Shown here: one piece after another, positions 8,805-16,907 of the stretch
Position numbering within the stretch: position 1 is the stretch's first letter
Layout: each line of letters begins with the position of its first letter
DNA from: Streptomyces sp. PT12
GTDB lineage: Bacteria > Actinomycetota > Actinomycetes > Streptomycetales > Streptomycetaceae
Direction: 5' to 3'
DNA length: 64,000 bases
Assembly (NCBI RefSeq): GCF_003311645.1
Contig: NZ_QEST01000129.1
Span: forward strand, 62,001-126,000
Notes under the pieces: generated by a model
Database searches by the model: none
Seen by the model: the letters and a program-made list of their open reading frames with translations, nothing else
What the model was told of the DNA's origin: nothing
Position numbers and translations under genes: made by a program

Positions 8805-8895
8805 CCTCACCGTCCCCTCCCTCGGTCTCTCACGGGGCGAAAGGCTCGCCAGCCCCGGCCGCTGGCCCTGCGGATCGCGGGCGAGAGAGCGGTGA
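8797..8895 (+). pseudogene. Decapitated partner gene (DUF6879-like start, 32 codons)
   Basis: ATG 8797 overlaps the stop of the 89-aa gene and opens a frame reading MLDLTVPSLGLSRGERLA, which resembles the first residues of the DUF6879-type partners I remember beside such 89-aa proteins. After about 17 codons the resemblance ends and the frame reaches TGA at 8893-8895. From about 8859 the DNA instead encodes, in another frame, the internal NB-ARC sequence RPLALRIAGERA. The simplest reading is a deletion joining the first codons of the partner gene to the middle of an NB-ARC gene. The stop overlaps GTG 8892 of the next frame, so translational coupling remains possible. Confidence 0.55.
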
Positions 8896-10478
8896 GCGAC
8901 CCGCACGCGGGGCTGGACGACCTGATCGCCGACCTGCGCGACGAGTCGGCGCCGTGGGACGCGCTGAGCACCGGCGACGACGCGGACGCGGACGCGGTCA
9001 GGACCGTCTTCGCCTGGTCCTACCGCGCGCTGCCCGAGGACGCCGCCCGCCTGTTCCGGCTGCTCGGACTCCACCCGGGGCCGACGTTCGGGCCGCACGC
9101 GGCGGCCGCGCTCGCCGGGGCGCCGCCGCGCAGGACGCGGCAGCTGCTCGACACCCTCGTCGGCGCGCATCTCCTGGACCAACCGGCTTCGCACCGTTAT
9201 GAGTTCCACGACCTGCTGAGGGCGTACGCCACCGCGCAGGCCCGGCAGGATGAGCCATCCGAAGCGCGCGAGGCGGCCCCGCGCCGCGTCCTCGACTGGT
9301 ACCTCCACACCGCCGACGCCGCGCAAGAGTGGCTCGCCCCCGGCGGGGAGCGCCTGCCGCTCGATCCTCCGGACGAGGCCGTGACGCCCGTGGCCTTCAG
9401 GGACTACGACCAGGCCGTGGACTGGTCGGAGCGGGAGCACGCCAACTTCCTCCCGGCCGTGCGCGCGGCCGAGGCCGCCGGGCTCGTGCACCACACATGG
9501 CGGCTCGCGGCCGTTCTGTGGCACGCCCAGGCCCCCTCGGCCTCGGGCGCCGACTGGCTGCCGGTGGGCGAGATGGGGCTCAGGGCCGCTCGCCACCTCG
9601 GCGACCGCCCCGCGGAGGCGTTGCTCATGGAACGCGTGGGCATGGGCCACGCGCGCGTCGGCCGCCTGGCCGAGAGCGCGGAGTGCCACCGTGAAGCCCT
9701 CGCCATCCGGGAGGAGCTGGGCGACCGGGAAGGGGTGGCCGAGTCCACCAACCTCCGGTGCGTCGTCGCCCTTCGCGGGCGGCTCCTCGCCGAGGCGGAA
9801 CGGCGGTTCACCGAGGCGATGGCCGTCTTCACCGAGCTGGGCCGGGAGCGCCCGGCCGGAATCGCCCGCGCCAACCTCGCCGTCGTGCGGTTCCAGGCGG
9901 GACGCCTCGACGAGGCCGAACCCGACGCCCGCGCGATCGAGGCCCTGCACCGCGAGCGCGGCGACAAGGCCGGTCTCGGCAATATCCTGCGGCTCATCAG
10001 CGCCATCGAGCTGGAGACCGGTCGGCCCGAAGCCGCGCTGCGCACGGCCGCCGAGGCCGTCGAGCATGAGCTCGACCTCAGGGACCACACGTTGGAGGGC
10101 TACTGGCTCCTCGCCCTCGGCGCCGCGCAGGGCGCGGCGGGGCTGCCGGGTGACGCGCTCGTCTCGTTCCAGCGCTCGGCCGTGCTGCATCGGCGGCTGG
10201 GGAATCGCGGCAGGGAGGCGCTGGCCTGGCAGGGGGCAGGGGAGGTGTACGCCGCGCTCGGGCGGGACGAGGAGGCCGCCGCGTTCCTCCGGCGCGCCGC
10301 CGCCGCGCACCGCGAGCTCGGTGACCGTTGGAACGAAGCCCTCGCCCTCGAGGCGCTCGGCGGCCCCGGCGACCGGGAGCGGGCCCTGACGTTGATCGCA
10401 CCCGACGACGACCCGCGCGCCGCCGCGCGCCGCGCGCGGCTCCGCGCCGCGGGCCGGAGGCGACGGCGGCGGAAATGA
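8892..10478 (+). pseudogene. 5'-truncated NB-ARC/TPR (AfsR-like) protein, possibly still translated
   Basis: 528 codons from GTG 8892. Residues 1-110 correspond to the winged-helix end of an AfsR/NB-ARC ATPase (HAGLDDLIADLRDESAPWDAL, then VFAWSYRALPEDAARLFRLLGLHPG and YEFHDLLRAYA). Residues about 230-480 are repeated TPR motifs (for example RLAESAECHREALAIREELGDREG). Similarity continues upstream of the GTG in the same frame to about 8859 (PLALRIAGERA), but the P-loop, the rest of the nucleotide-binding domain and any SARP DNA-binding domain are missing. Full-length relatives are ATP-dependent switch regulators; this product could at most be a TPR scaffold. Truncation is an inference from domain content. 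Confidence 0.7.
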
Positions 10479-10630
10479 TTTGCGCCGGGTCCCCCGGCTG
10501 CCTATGCTCCCGTGCTCTGCCTCCACCCAAGCCGCCGTCACCGGCGCGGGGGTCGGAGCCGTCCGGACGGCAACCGGACGGCGTCTCCTTCCTTACCCAC
10601 CCGCCGCCGACGAGCGATGGAGGCTCAGCC

Positions 10631-12676
10631 GTGCCCGCCCGCACCCCCCTGGACGACGAACGCGACCATCTCGCCGCCTCGCGCGCCGCCCTGCGCGCCA
10701 TGCGCGGCCACGTCGAGGCGCTGGACATCAGCGACGTCACCGCGAACTGGGTCAACGCCGAGGTGCTCGCCGCCGAGATCGCGCTGCGGATCACGTCGCT
10801 GGCCGACCTCGCGGGGACGCCGTTGTTCTTCGGCCGCCTCGACTACGAGGAGCCGCTCGACGAGGACGGCGAGAGCGGCCACCGCTTCTACATCGGCCGC
10901 CGCCATGTCCACGACGCGGACGGCGACCCGATGGTCATCGACTGGCGCGCGCCCGTGTCGCAGCCGTTCTACCGGGCGTCCAAGCGGGACCCGCAGGGGG
11001 TCGCGCTGCGGCGGAGGTTCGGCTACGAGGGCGGGGACCTCACCGCGTACGAGGACGAGCACCTCACCGACCCCGCCGAGGCCGCGACCGGCAGCGCGCT
11101 GCTCCAGCGCGAGATCGAACGCCCCCGCGTCGGCCCCATGCGCGACATCGTCGCCACGATCCAGCCCGAGCAGGACGAGATCGTGCGCGCCGGGCTCGGC
11201 GGAACGGTGTGCGTGCAGGGGGCGCCCGGCACGGGGAAGACGGCGGTCGGCCTGCACCGGGTCGCGTATCTGCTCTACACGCACCGCGAACGGCTCGCCC
11301 GCAGCGGCACCCTGGTCATCGGCCCGAACCGCTCGTTCCTGCGCTACATCGAGCAGGTGCTGCCCGCGCTCGGCGAGATGGAGGTCAAGCAGGCCACCGT
11401 GGACGAGCTGGTGGCGCGCGTCGAGGTGCGGGGCGCGGACGGCGCGCAGGCGGCGCGTATCAAGGGGGACGCGCGGATGGCCGAGGTGTTGCGCCGGGCG
11501 GTGCGCTCCGGCGTGCGGATGCCGAGCGAGCCCGTGATGGTGGTGCGCGGCTCGCGGCGCTGGCGCGTTCCCGCCTACGAACTGGAGGAGATCGTACGGG
11601 AGTTGGCGAGCCGGGACATGCGGTACGGCTCGGCGCGCGAGGCGCTGCCGCAGCGGATCGCGCACGCGGTGCTGGTGCGGATGGAGCAGGCGGGCGAGGC
11701 GCCCGACGACCGGGTGCAGAACGCCGTGGCGCGCACGCCCGCGGTCAAGGCGGTGGTCAAGGAGTGCTGGCCGCAGGTCGACCCGGCGAAGCTGGTGCTG
11801 CGGCTGCTCTCGGACGCCGACTTCCTCGCGGAGCAGGCGGAGGGGATCCTCACGCCCGACGAGCAAAAGGCGATCCTGTGGGAGCGCCCGCCGCGTTCGG
11901 TGAAGTCGGCGCGCTGGTCACCGGCCGACGCCGTTCTCGTCGACGAGGCCCATGACCTGGTGGAACGCACCGGGTCGCTCGGCCATGTGGTGCTGGACGA
12001 GGCGCAGGACCTCTCGCCGATGCAGTACCGCGCGGTGGGGCGGCGGTGCAGCACGGGCTCGGCCACGATCCTGGGCGACATCGCGCAGGGCACGACGCCA
12101 TGGGCGACGGAGAGCTGGGCGGCCGCGCTGGCGCACCTGGGCAAGGGGCGCGAGGGCGAGGCGGTGATCGAGGAGCTGACGCAGGGCTTCCGGGTGCCGC
12201 GCGAGGTGATCGCGTTCGCCTCCCGGCTGCTGCCCGCGATCGCGCCCGAGCTGAACGAGGCCACCTCGATCCGCGAGTCCGCGGGCTCGCTCGACATCTG
12301 GCCCGTGGCGCGGGGCGATCTCGACGAGGCGGTCGTGCTGGCGTGCAGGACGGCGCTGGAGAACGAGGGCTCGATCGGCCTGATCGCCGCCGACGCCCGC
12401 GTTCCGGCGCTGGCCGCGGCCCTTGCCGCGGACGGCCTGTCCCATCTGGCCCCCGGCGACGAGACGTCGCGCGAGGCGCGCCTGACGCTGGTGCCCGCCT
12501 CGCTGGCCAAGGGTCTGGAGTACGACCATGTGGTCCTCGACGAGCCCGCAGCCGTGGTGAGCGGCGAGCCGGACGAGCGCACCGGCCTTCGCCGCCTGTA
12601 TGTGGCACTGACCAGGGCCGTTTCGGGGCTTGCCGTGGTGCACGCCGCGCCCCTGCCGGGGCCGCTTGCCGACTGA
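10631..12676 (+). CDS. helR: HelD/HelR-type RNA polymerase recycling ATPase
   Basis: 681 aa from GTG 10631 (VPARTPLDDERDHLAASR), with GGAGG at 10619-10623. Superfamily 1 ATPase of the HelD/HelR type, which pries stalled or rifampicin-bound RNA polymerase off DNA. An N-terminal arm (residues about 1-110) precedes the core. Walker A is VQGAPGTGKTAVGLHRVAYL near 200; RSFLRYIEQVLPALGE is typical of the class. Walker B is VVLDEAQDLSPMQYRAV near 455; a helicase-like domain 2 (LVPASLAKGLEYDHVVLDEP, then LRRLYVALTRA) closes it. The length fits the family. I see no rifampicin-associated element (inverted repeat GGGGCTTGC/GCAAGCCCC) in the 150 bp upstream. The symbol is by family, and HelD versus HelR is not resolved. 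Confidence 0.85.
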   Translation: MPARTPLDDERDHLAASRAALRAMRGHVEALDISDVTANWVNAEVLAAEIALRITSLADLAGTPLFFGRLDYEEPLDEDGESGHRFYIGRRHVHDADGDPMVIDWRAPVSQPFYRASKRDPQGVALRRRFGYEGGDLTAYEDEHLTDPAEAATGSALLQREIERPRVGPMRDIVATIQPEQDEIVRAGLGGTVCVQGAPGTGKTAVGLHRVAYLLYTHRERLARSGTLVIGPNRSFLRYIEQVLPALGEMEVKQATVDELVARVEVRGADGAQAARIKGDARMAEVLRRAVRSGVRMPSEPVMVVRGSRRWRVPAYELEEIVRELASRDMRYGSAREALPQRIAHAVLVRMEQAGEAPDDRVQNAVARTPAVKAVVKECWPQVDPAKLVLRLLSDADFLAEQAEGILTPDEQKAILWERPPRSVKSARWSPADAVLVDEAHDLVERTGSLGHVVLDEAQDLSPMQYRAVGRRCSTGSATILGDIAQGTTPWATESWAAALAHLGKGREGEAVIEELTQGFRVPREVIAFASRLLPAIAPELNEATSIRESAGSLDIWPVARGDLDEAVVLACRTALENEGSIGLIAADARVPALAAALAADGLSHLAPGDETSREARLTLVPASLAKGLEYDHVVLDEPAAVVSGEPDERTGLRRLYVALTRAVSGLAVVHAAPLPGPLAD

Positions 12677-12700
12677 GGCGGCGCGCGTGACCATGCCGGG

Positions 12701-12745
12701 GTGGAGAATGCCGAGGTGGAGAATGCCGAGGTGGAGAATGCCGGG
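12701..12745 (+). repeat. 15-bp tandem repeat, three copies
   Basis: GTGGAGAATGCCGAG occurs at 12701-12715 and 12716-12730, and GTGGAGAATGCCGGG at 12731-12745. The period keeps frame with the RidA-family gene and would encode VENAE repeats if translation began at one of the GTG codons. Confidence 0.95.
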
Positions 12746-12760
12746 GTGAACGACAACGGC

Positions 12761-13156
12761 ATGAGTCGGCTGACCCACATCCCCGCGCCCGACGGCGTCG
12801 CGCCAGGGGCCGGGTACACGCACGTGGTCACCGGGCGCGGGCGGCTGGTGGCGATCTCCGGGCAGATCGCGCTCGACGAGGCGGGCGAGCTGGTCGGGGC
12901 GGGGGACGCGGGGGCGCAGGCGCGGCAGGTGTTCCTCAATCTGAGCCGCTGCCTGGCGGCGGCGGGGGCGACGTTCGACGATGTGGTCAAGCTCACCTAC
13001 TACGTGACCGACATCGCCGACCTGCCCGCGGTCCGCGCCGCGCGCGACGCGTATGTCGACACCGCGCGCCCCCCGGCGAGCAGCGCGGTGCGGGTGGCCG
13101 GTCTGGTCCGCCCCGATCTGCTGCTCGAAGTCGAGGCGTTCGCGCTCGTGCCGTGA
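12761..13156 (+). CDS. RidA-family (YjgF/YER057c/UK114) protein
   Basis: 131 aa from ATG 12761 (MSRLTHIPAPDGVAPGAGYTH). Family signatures are clear: GRLVAISGQIALDEAGELVGAGD, AQARQVFLNLSRCLAAAGATFDDVVKLTYYVTD, and RPPASSAVRVAGLVRPDLLLEVEAFALVP. The Arg in the PDLLLEVEA/SSAVRV region fits enamine/imine deaminase-type members. The start is uncertain: in-frame GTG codons at 12746 and 12701 would add a stretch encoded by 15-bp repeats. The role could be removing reactive enamines or a more specialised deaminase; context (after helR, before an HD protein) gives no clue. Confidence 0.85.
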   Translation: MSRLTHIPAPDGVAPGAGYTHVVTGRGRLVAISGQIALDEAGELVGAGDAGAQARQVFLNLSRCLAAAGATFDDVVKLTYYVTDIADLPAVRAARDAYVDTARPPASSAVRVAGLVRPDLLLEVEAFALVP

Positions 13157-13214
13157 ACGCGGCCGCGCGGGCGCCGGGGCGCGTGCCGGGGCGTGCTCGG
13201 GGACAATGGGGCGC

Positions 13215-13829
13215 ATGGACAAGAACGCCGCGCTGCTCGACCGGTTCGCCGCCCTGCCGGAAGCGCCGGGGACCGGCGTGGGGGAGGCGTTGCTGCGCTG
13301 CTGGTCGGAGCCGCATCGGCGCTACCACACGCGGGCGCACCTCGCCGCGGTGCTCGACCGGCTCGACGAGCTGACCGCGGCGGGGGAGGGCGGGCGGGTC
13401 AGGCCCGTCGCGCTGGCGGCGTGGTGCCACGACGCGGTCTACGACCCGCGCGCCCCCGACAACGAGGAGCGCTCCGCCCGGCTCGCCGAGGCACTGCTCG
13501 ACGCCGACCCCGACAGGGACGAGGTCGCCAGGCTGGTCCGGCTGACGGCTGACCACGCGCCCGCCGATGGCGACGCCAACGGCGCGGCGCTGTGCGACGC
13601 CGACCTGGCCGTGCTCGCGGGCCCGCCCGAGGCGTACGCCGCCTACGCGGCCGAGGTGCGCCAGGAGTACGGCTTCGTGCCCGACGCGGACTTCCGCGCG
13701 GGCCGCGCCGAGGTCCTGCGCCAACTCCTGGTCGCCCCCCGCCTGTTCAGAACGGACTACGGCGCGGGACGCTGGGAGTCCACCGCCCGGTTCAACGTGC
13801 GCTCCGAGCTGCGCCTGCTCACCGGCTGA
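13215..13829 (+). CDS. HD-superfamily metal-dependent phosphohydrolase-like protein
   Basis: 204 aa from ATG 13215 (MDKNAALLDRFAALPEA); ATG 13206 is in frame just upstream. It matches the small HD-type proteins beginning LLRCWSEPHRRYHTRAHLAAVLDRLDEL, followed by WCHDAVYDPRAPDNEERSARLAEALL. The metal-binding set is the H of YHTRAH, the HD of WCHDAVY and later LTADHAP and DADLAVL. This family is often mis-annotated as an NMDA receptor subunit; it is better viewed as a predicted phosphohydrolase of unknown substrate. The last 73 bp overlap, tail to tail, the 3' end of the MFS transporter gene. Confidence 0.8.
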   Translation: MDKNAALLDRFAALPEAPGTGVGEALLRCWSEPHRRYHTRAHLAAVLDRLDELTAAGEGGRVRPVALAAWCHDAVYDPRAPDNEERSARLAEALLDADPDRDEVARLVRLTADHAPADGDANGAALCDADLAVLAGPPEAYAAYAAEVRQEYGFVPDADFRAGRAEVLRQLLVAPRLFRTDYGAGRWESTARFNVRSELRLLTG

Positions 13830-15181
13830 CCCACCGGACCCGCCGCGCTCCCGGCGCTCCCGGCGCTCCCGGCGCTCGCCGCGCTCCCCGCGACGACCTG
13901 GCCCGGGCGCCCGGCGCGCGACTGGAGCCACGCGCCGACGAGCGCGCCGAGCACCAGCAGGGCGCCGACCCACGCGGTGGCCGCGTAGCCGAGCCCGGCG
14001 CTGATGACGAGGCCGCCGACCCAGGGGCCCAGGGTGTTCCCGGTGTTGAACGCCGAGGTCACCGTGGCCCCCGCGAGGGTGGGGGCGTCGGCGGTGGCGA
14101 CGTTGAAGATGCGGGCGTTGAGCCCGGGCGCGCACAGGAACGACGCGAGGCCGAGCAGCCCGGACAGCGTCACGGCCGCCACGGCGTTGTGCGCGGTGAC
14201 GGCGGCGAGCGCGAGGACCGCGGCGGCGGCGCCGAGCCCGACATAGAGCGTGCCGAACATGTGCGCGTCGGCGAGGCGACCGCCCGCGACGGTGCCGATG
14301 AGCGCGCCGACGCCGTAGAGCACCAGCACGACGGGCACCCAGCCCTCGTCGAGCCCCGTCACATCGGTGAGCAGCGGCGCGAGATAGGAGAAGAAACAGA
14401 ACGTCCCGGCCGCGAACAGCGCGGTCGTGGCGACCGCCAGCCACACCAGGGGATCCCGGTAGATGCGCAACTCCGAACGCAGCGGCGGCCGTTCGTCCGC
14501 CTCACGCTCGGCGGCGCGCGGCACGAGGAGCAGCACCCCGACCAGCCCCGCCACGGTCAGCAGCGCCACGGCCCAGAACGCCGAACGCCAGCCCAGGCTC
14601 TGCCCGAGCACCGCGCCGCCCGGCACCCCGGCGATGTTGGCGATGCTCAGCCCGCCGATCATCACGGCCATCGCGCGCGCCCGCGCGTGCACCGGCACGA
14701 GCGAGATGGCGACCGCGGCGCCCACGGCCCAGAATCCGGCGCACGCAAGCGCGCTCACCACCCGGCACAGGAAGAGCACCCAGTACGCGGGCGCGAGCGC
14801 CCCCACCACATGCCCCACGGCGAAGACGGCGAGCAGCCACACAAGCGTGAGCCGCCTCGGCAGCCGTTGCGTGGCCGCGGCGAGCAGGGGCGCGCCGACG
14901 ACCATGCCGATCGCGAACGCCGAGATCAGCAGCCCCGCGGCGGGGATGGACACATCGAGGTCGTCGGCGACCTCGGGCAGCAGCCCGGAGAGCATGAACT
15001 CAGAGGTCCCAAGCGCAAACACCGCCGCACCGAGAACGAGCACGGCGACGGGCAGCCTGGCGCTCGGCGCGGGCGCCGACGGCACACCCGTGGGCGCCGA
15101 CGGCACACCCGTGGACGTCGACGGCACACCTGCGGACGCTTCGGACACGCCCGGCTCAACGCCCCTGCGCCCCGGCACCAT
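13757..15181 (-). CDS. MFS efflux transporter, Cmx/CmrA-like
   Basis: 474 aa from ATG 15181. Major facilitator drug:H+ antiporter (DHA1 class), resembling Cmx/CmrA chloramphenicol exporters: VFALGTSEFMLSGLLPEVADDL in TM1, SAFAIGMVVGAPLLAAATQRLPRR in TM2 and the conserved loop, and about 12 hydrophobic segments. The first about 42 residues are low-complexity (repeated TGVPS/AP, from imperfect 18-bp DNA repeats at 15062-15140). The C-terminus has AGSAGSAGS from GGCGCTCCC-type repeats at 13850-13890. The reading frame continues 73 bp into the opposite HD gene, which suggests loss of an earlier stop codon. The actual drug substrate is not determinable. Confidence 0.85.
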   Translation of the reverse strand: MVPGRRGVEPGVSEASAGVPSTSTGVPSAPTGVPSAPAPSARLPVAVLVLGAAVFALGTSEFMLSGLLPEVADDLDVSIPAAGLLISAFAIGMVVGAPLLAAATQRLPRRLTLVWLLAVFAVGHVVGALAPAYWVLFLCRVVSALACAGFWAVGAAVAISLVPVHARARAMAVMIGGLSIANIAGVPGGAVLGQSLGWRSAFWAVALLTVAGLVGVLLLVPRAAEREADERPPLRSELRIYRDPLVWLAVATTALFAAGTFCFFSYLAPLLTDVTGLDEGWVPVVLVLYGVGALIGTVAGGRLADAHMFGTLYVGLGAAAAVLALAAVTAHNAVAAVTLSGLLGLASFLCAPGLNARIFNVATADAPTLAGATVTSAFNTGNTLGPWVGGLVISAGLGYAATAWVGALLVLGALVGAWLQSRAGRPGQVVAGSAASAGSAGSAGSAAGPVGQPVSRRSSERTLNRAVDSQRPAP

Positions 15182-15187
15182 TCCCCC

Positions 15188-15448
15188 TCAGCCGCGCTTT
15201 CTGCGGCGCAGGCCCGCCGCCGTCAGGCGGCTCACCAGCTCCCTGCTGTCCACCTCGACCGCGCCGAGCGCCACCGCGTCCGCGTACCGCTCGGCGGGGA
15301 CGTCGTAGTGGTCGCGCTCGAACGCCCGCCGGGGGCAGCCAAGGCGCTCCGCGAACAGGTGGAGCTCGCCGAGCGACGCGTCGCTCACCAGGTGCGACCA
15401 CATCCGCCCGTGCCCCGGCCAGGTCGGCGGGTCGATGTACACGGTCAC
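15188..15448 (-). CDS. DUF4031-family small protein
   Basis: 86 aa from GTG 15448 (VTVYIDPPTWPGHGRMWSH). The opening YIDPPTWPGHGRMWSHLVSD and the later CPRRAFERDHYDVPAERYADAV are the hallmark of DUF4031, a short domain of unknown function conserved in actinobacteria. The GTG overlaps the TGA of the preceding gene (GTGA), pointing to translational coupling with the 121-aa protein. Conserved D, H and R/D-H residues suggest a small enzyme-like or nucleotide-binding fold, but nothing further is justified. Confidence 0.85.
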   Translation of the reverse strand: MTVYIDPPTWPGHGRMWSHLVSDASLGELHLFAERLGCPRRAFERDHYDVPAERYADAVALGAVEVDSRELVSRLTAAGLRRRKRG

Positions 15449-15810
15449 CCGCGCGCCCCGGCGAGCGAGCCGACGGCGGCCACCGCGTTCCCCGTGACGA
15501 GGCACACCCAGTGCGGGTTCTCCCCCAACTCAGGCTCCACGTCGAGCGCGTGCGGCTCCTGGGCGTCGCACGCGTGGCACAGCGGCCACCTGCCGTGCCG
15601 GGCGAGCAGCGCGTCCTGGATGTCCTGGGCGAGCAGCCCGGTGACGAAGGCCGCGCCCGCGGGCCACTGGTCGCACCACCAGCGGCGGTGGGAGACTGCC
15701 TCCTCCAGCATGGAGACCTCCTCAGGGCCCGCCACCCCGTCCGCGACGAGGTCGGCCAGCACCAGCGCCCTGCCCCGGTGCAGGGCCTCTTCCGAAGTCG
15801 GCTGCTCCAT
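15445..15810 (-). CDS. Hypothetical protein with conserved Cys pairs
   Basis: 121 aa from ATG 15810 (MEQPTSEEALHRGRALVLA); ATG 15819 (MVGMEQ) is possible. Mostly helical N-terminal half with HRRWWCDQWPAGAAFVTGLLAQDIQDALL, then PLCHACDAQEPHALDVEPEL and NPHWVCLVTGNAVAAVGSL. The CHAC pair and a lone HWVC cysteine might bind a metal. I do not recognise a named family. It is divergent from murR, 108 bp away, and coupled to the DUF4031 gene downstream, so both are probably transcribed together. Confidence 0.75.
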   Translation of the reverse strand: MEQPTSEEALHRGRALVLADLVADGVAGPEEVSMLEEAVSHRRWWCDQWPAGAAFVTGLLAQDIQDALLARHGRWPLCHACDAQEPHALDVEPELGENPHWVCLVTGNAVAAVGSLAGARG

Positions 15811-15869
15811 GCCGACCATTGCACCAGAGTCGCGGCCGTTTTCCGACCCGTCCGAACGCCCCCGAGGTC

Positions 15870-15901
15870 TTGACGGACCACTCGGCTCGAAAATACGTTT
15901 C
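15870..15901 (+). promoter_or_regulatory. Candidate murR promoter with GAAA-N5-TTTC operator-like box
   Basis: TTGACG (15870-15875) and TACGTT (15894-15899) are spaced 18 bp. The -10 lies inside GAAAATACGTTTC (15889-15901), an inverted GAAA/TTTC pair like sites bound by MurR/RpiR regulators. A second GGAAAATTTCG occurs just inside the coding start. Autoregulation is inferred. Confidence 0.45.
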
Positions 15902-15918
15902 ACCCTGTGAGGAATGCG

Positions 15919-16863
15919 ATGAAGGAAAATTTCGTCCGCCGGGCCGGAAGACCCCGACCCGTCGCCGTGACGCCCCGACCCGCTCCTCCCGAGCCGGGTG
16001 CCCTGGCCGCGAAGGTGCGCACCATGGCCCCCTCGATGACGCGTTCCATGCAGCGCGTGGCGGAGACGGTCGCGGGTGACCCCGCGGGCTGCGCCGCGCT
16101 GACGGTCACCGGGCTCGCCGAGCGGACCGGCACGAGCGAGGCGACCGTCGTCCGCACCGCGCGGCTGCTCGGCTACCCCGGGTACCGGGACCTCCGCCTC
16201 GCCCTGGCCGGGCTCGCCGCCCAGCAGGCGTCGGGCGCCGCCCCCGCGGTGACGGCCGACATCTCCGTGGACGACCCGCTGAGCGAGGTCGTCGCCAAGC
16301 TCACGCAGGACGAGCGGCAGACGCTGTCCGACACGGCGGGCGCCCTCGACCTGGGCCAGCTGGAGGCGACCGTCGCGGCGTTGGCCACCGCCCGCCGCAT
16401 CGACGTCTACGGCATCGGCGCCTCCTCGCTCGTCGCCCAGGACCTGGCGCAGAAGCTGCTGCGCATCGGGCTGATAGCCCACGCCCACTCCGACCCGCAC
16501 CTGGCCGTGACCAACGCGGTGCAGCTGCGCGCCGGGGACGTCGCCGTCGCCATCACCCACTCGGGCCGGACGGTGGACGTGATCGAGCCGCTTCAGGCCG
16601 CGTTCGACCACGGCGCCACCACCGTGGCGATCACCGGGCGCCCCGACGGCGAGGTCACCCACTACGCCGACCACGTGCTCACGACGTCCACCGCACGGGA
16701 GAGCGAGCTGCGCCCCGCCGCCATGTCGAGCCGGACCAGCCAGCTGCTCGTGGTGGACTGCCTGTTCATCGGCGTCGCCCAGCGCACCTACGAGTCGGCG
16801 GCCCCGGCGCTGCACGCCAGCTACGAGGCGCTGGCCCACCGCCACTCGCCCCGCGAGCGCTGA
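15919..16863 (+). CDS. murR: MurR/RpiR-family transcriptional regulator
   Basis: 314 aa from ATG 15919 (MKENFVRRAGRP), with GAGG 6-9 bases upstream; GTG 15907 would add four residues. An N-terminal RpiR helix-turn-helix (residues about 35-105; LTVTGLAERTGTSEATVVRTARLLGYPGYRDLR) is followed by a SIS domain (about 140-280; IDVYGIGASSLVAQDLAQKLLRIG, then AVAITHSGRTVDVIEPLQAA). It senses a phosphosugar, most likely N-acetylmuramic acid 6-phosphate, because murQ follows 44 bp downstream on the same strand. The promoter carries GAAA/TTTC inverted motifs suited to autoregulation. The symbol rests on the murQ linkage. Confidence 0.9.
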   Translation: MKENFVRRAGRPRPVAVTPRPAPPEPGALAAKVRTMAPSMTRSMQRVAETVAGDPAGCAALTVTGLAERTGTSEATVVRTARLLGYPGYRDLRLALAGLAAQQASGAAPAVTADISVDDPLSEVVAKLTQDERQTLSDTAGALDLGQLEATVAALATARRIDVYGIGASSLVAQDLAQKLLRIGLIAHAHSDPHLAVTNAVQLRAGDVAVAITHSGRTVDVIEPLQAAFDHGATTVAITGRPDGEVTHYADHVLTTSTARESELRPAAMSSRTSQLLVVDCLFIGVAQRTYESAAPALHASYEALAHRHSPRER

Positions 16864-16907
16864 CGGCGCGCCACCGCCGCCCCCTTCCTCCGGAGAGCCG
16901 CTCCCGC

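Noticed and set aside
9000-10478. Intact AfsR/SARP regulator
   Set aside because: There is no SARP DNA-binding domain and no P-loop; similarity begins in the middle of the NB-ARC domain.
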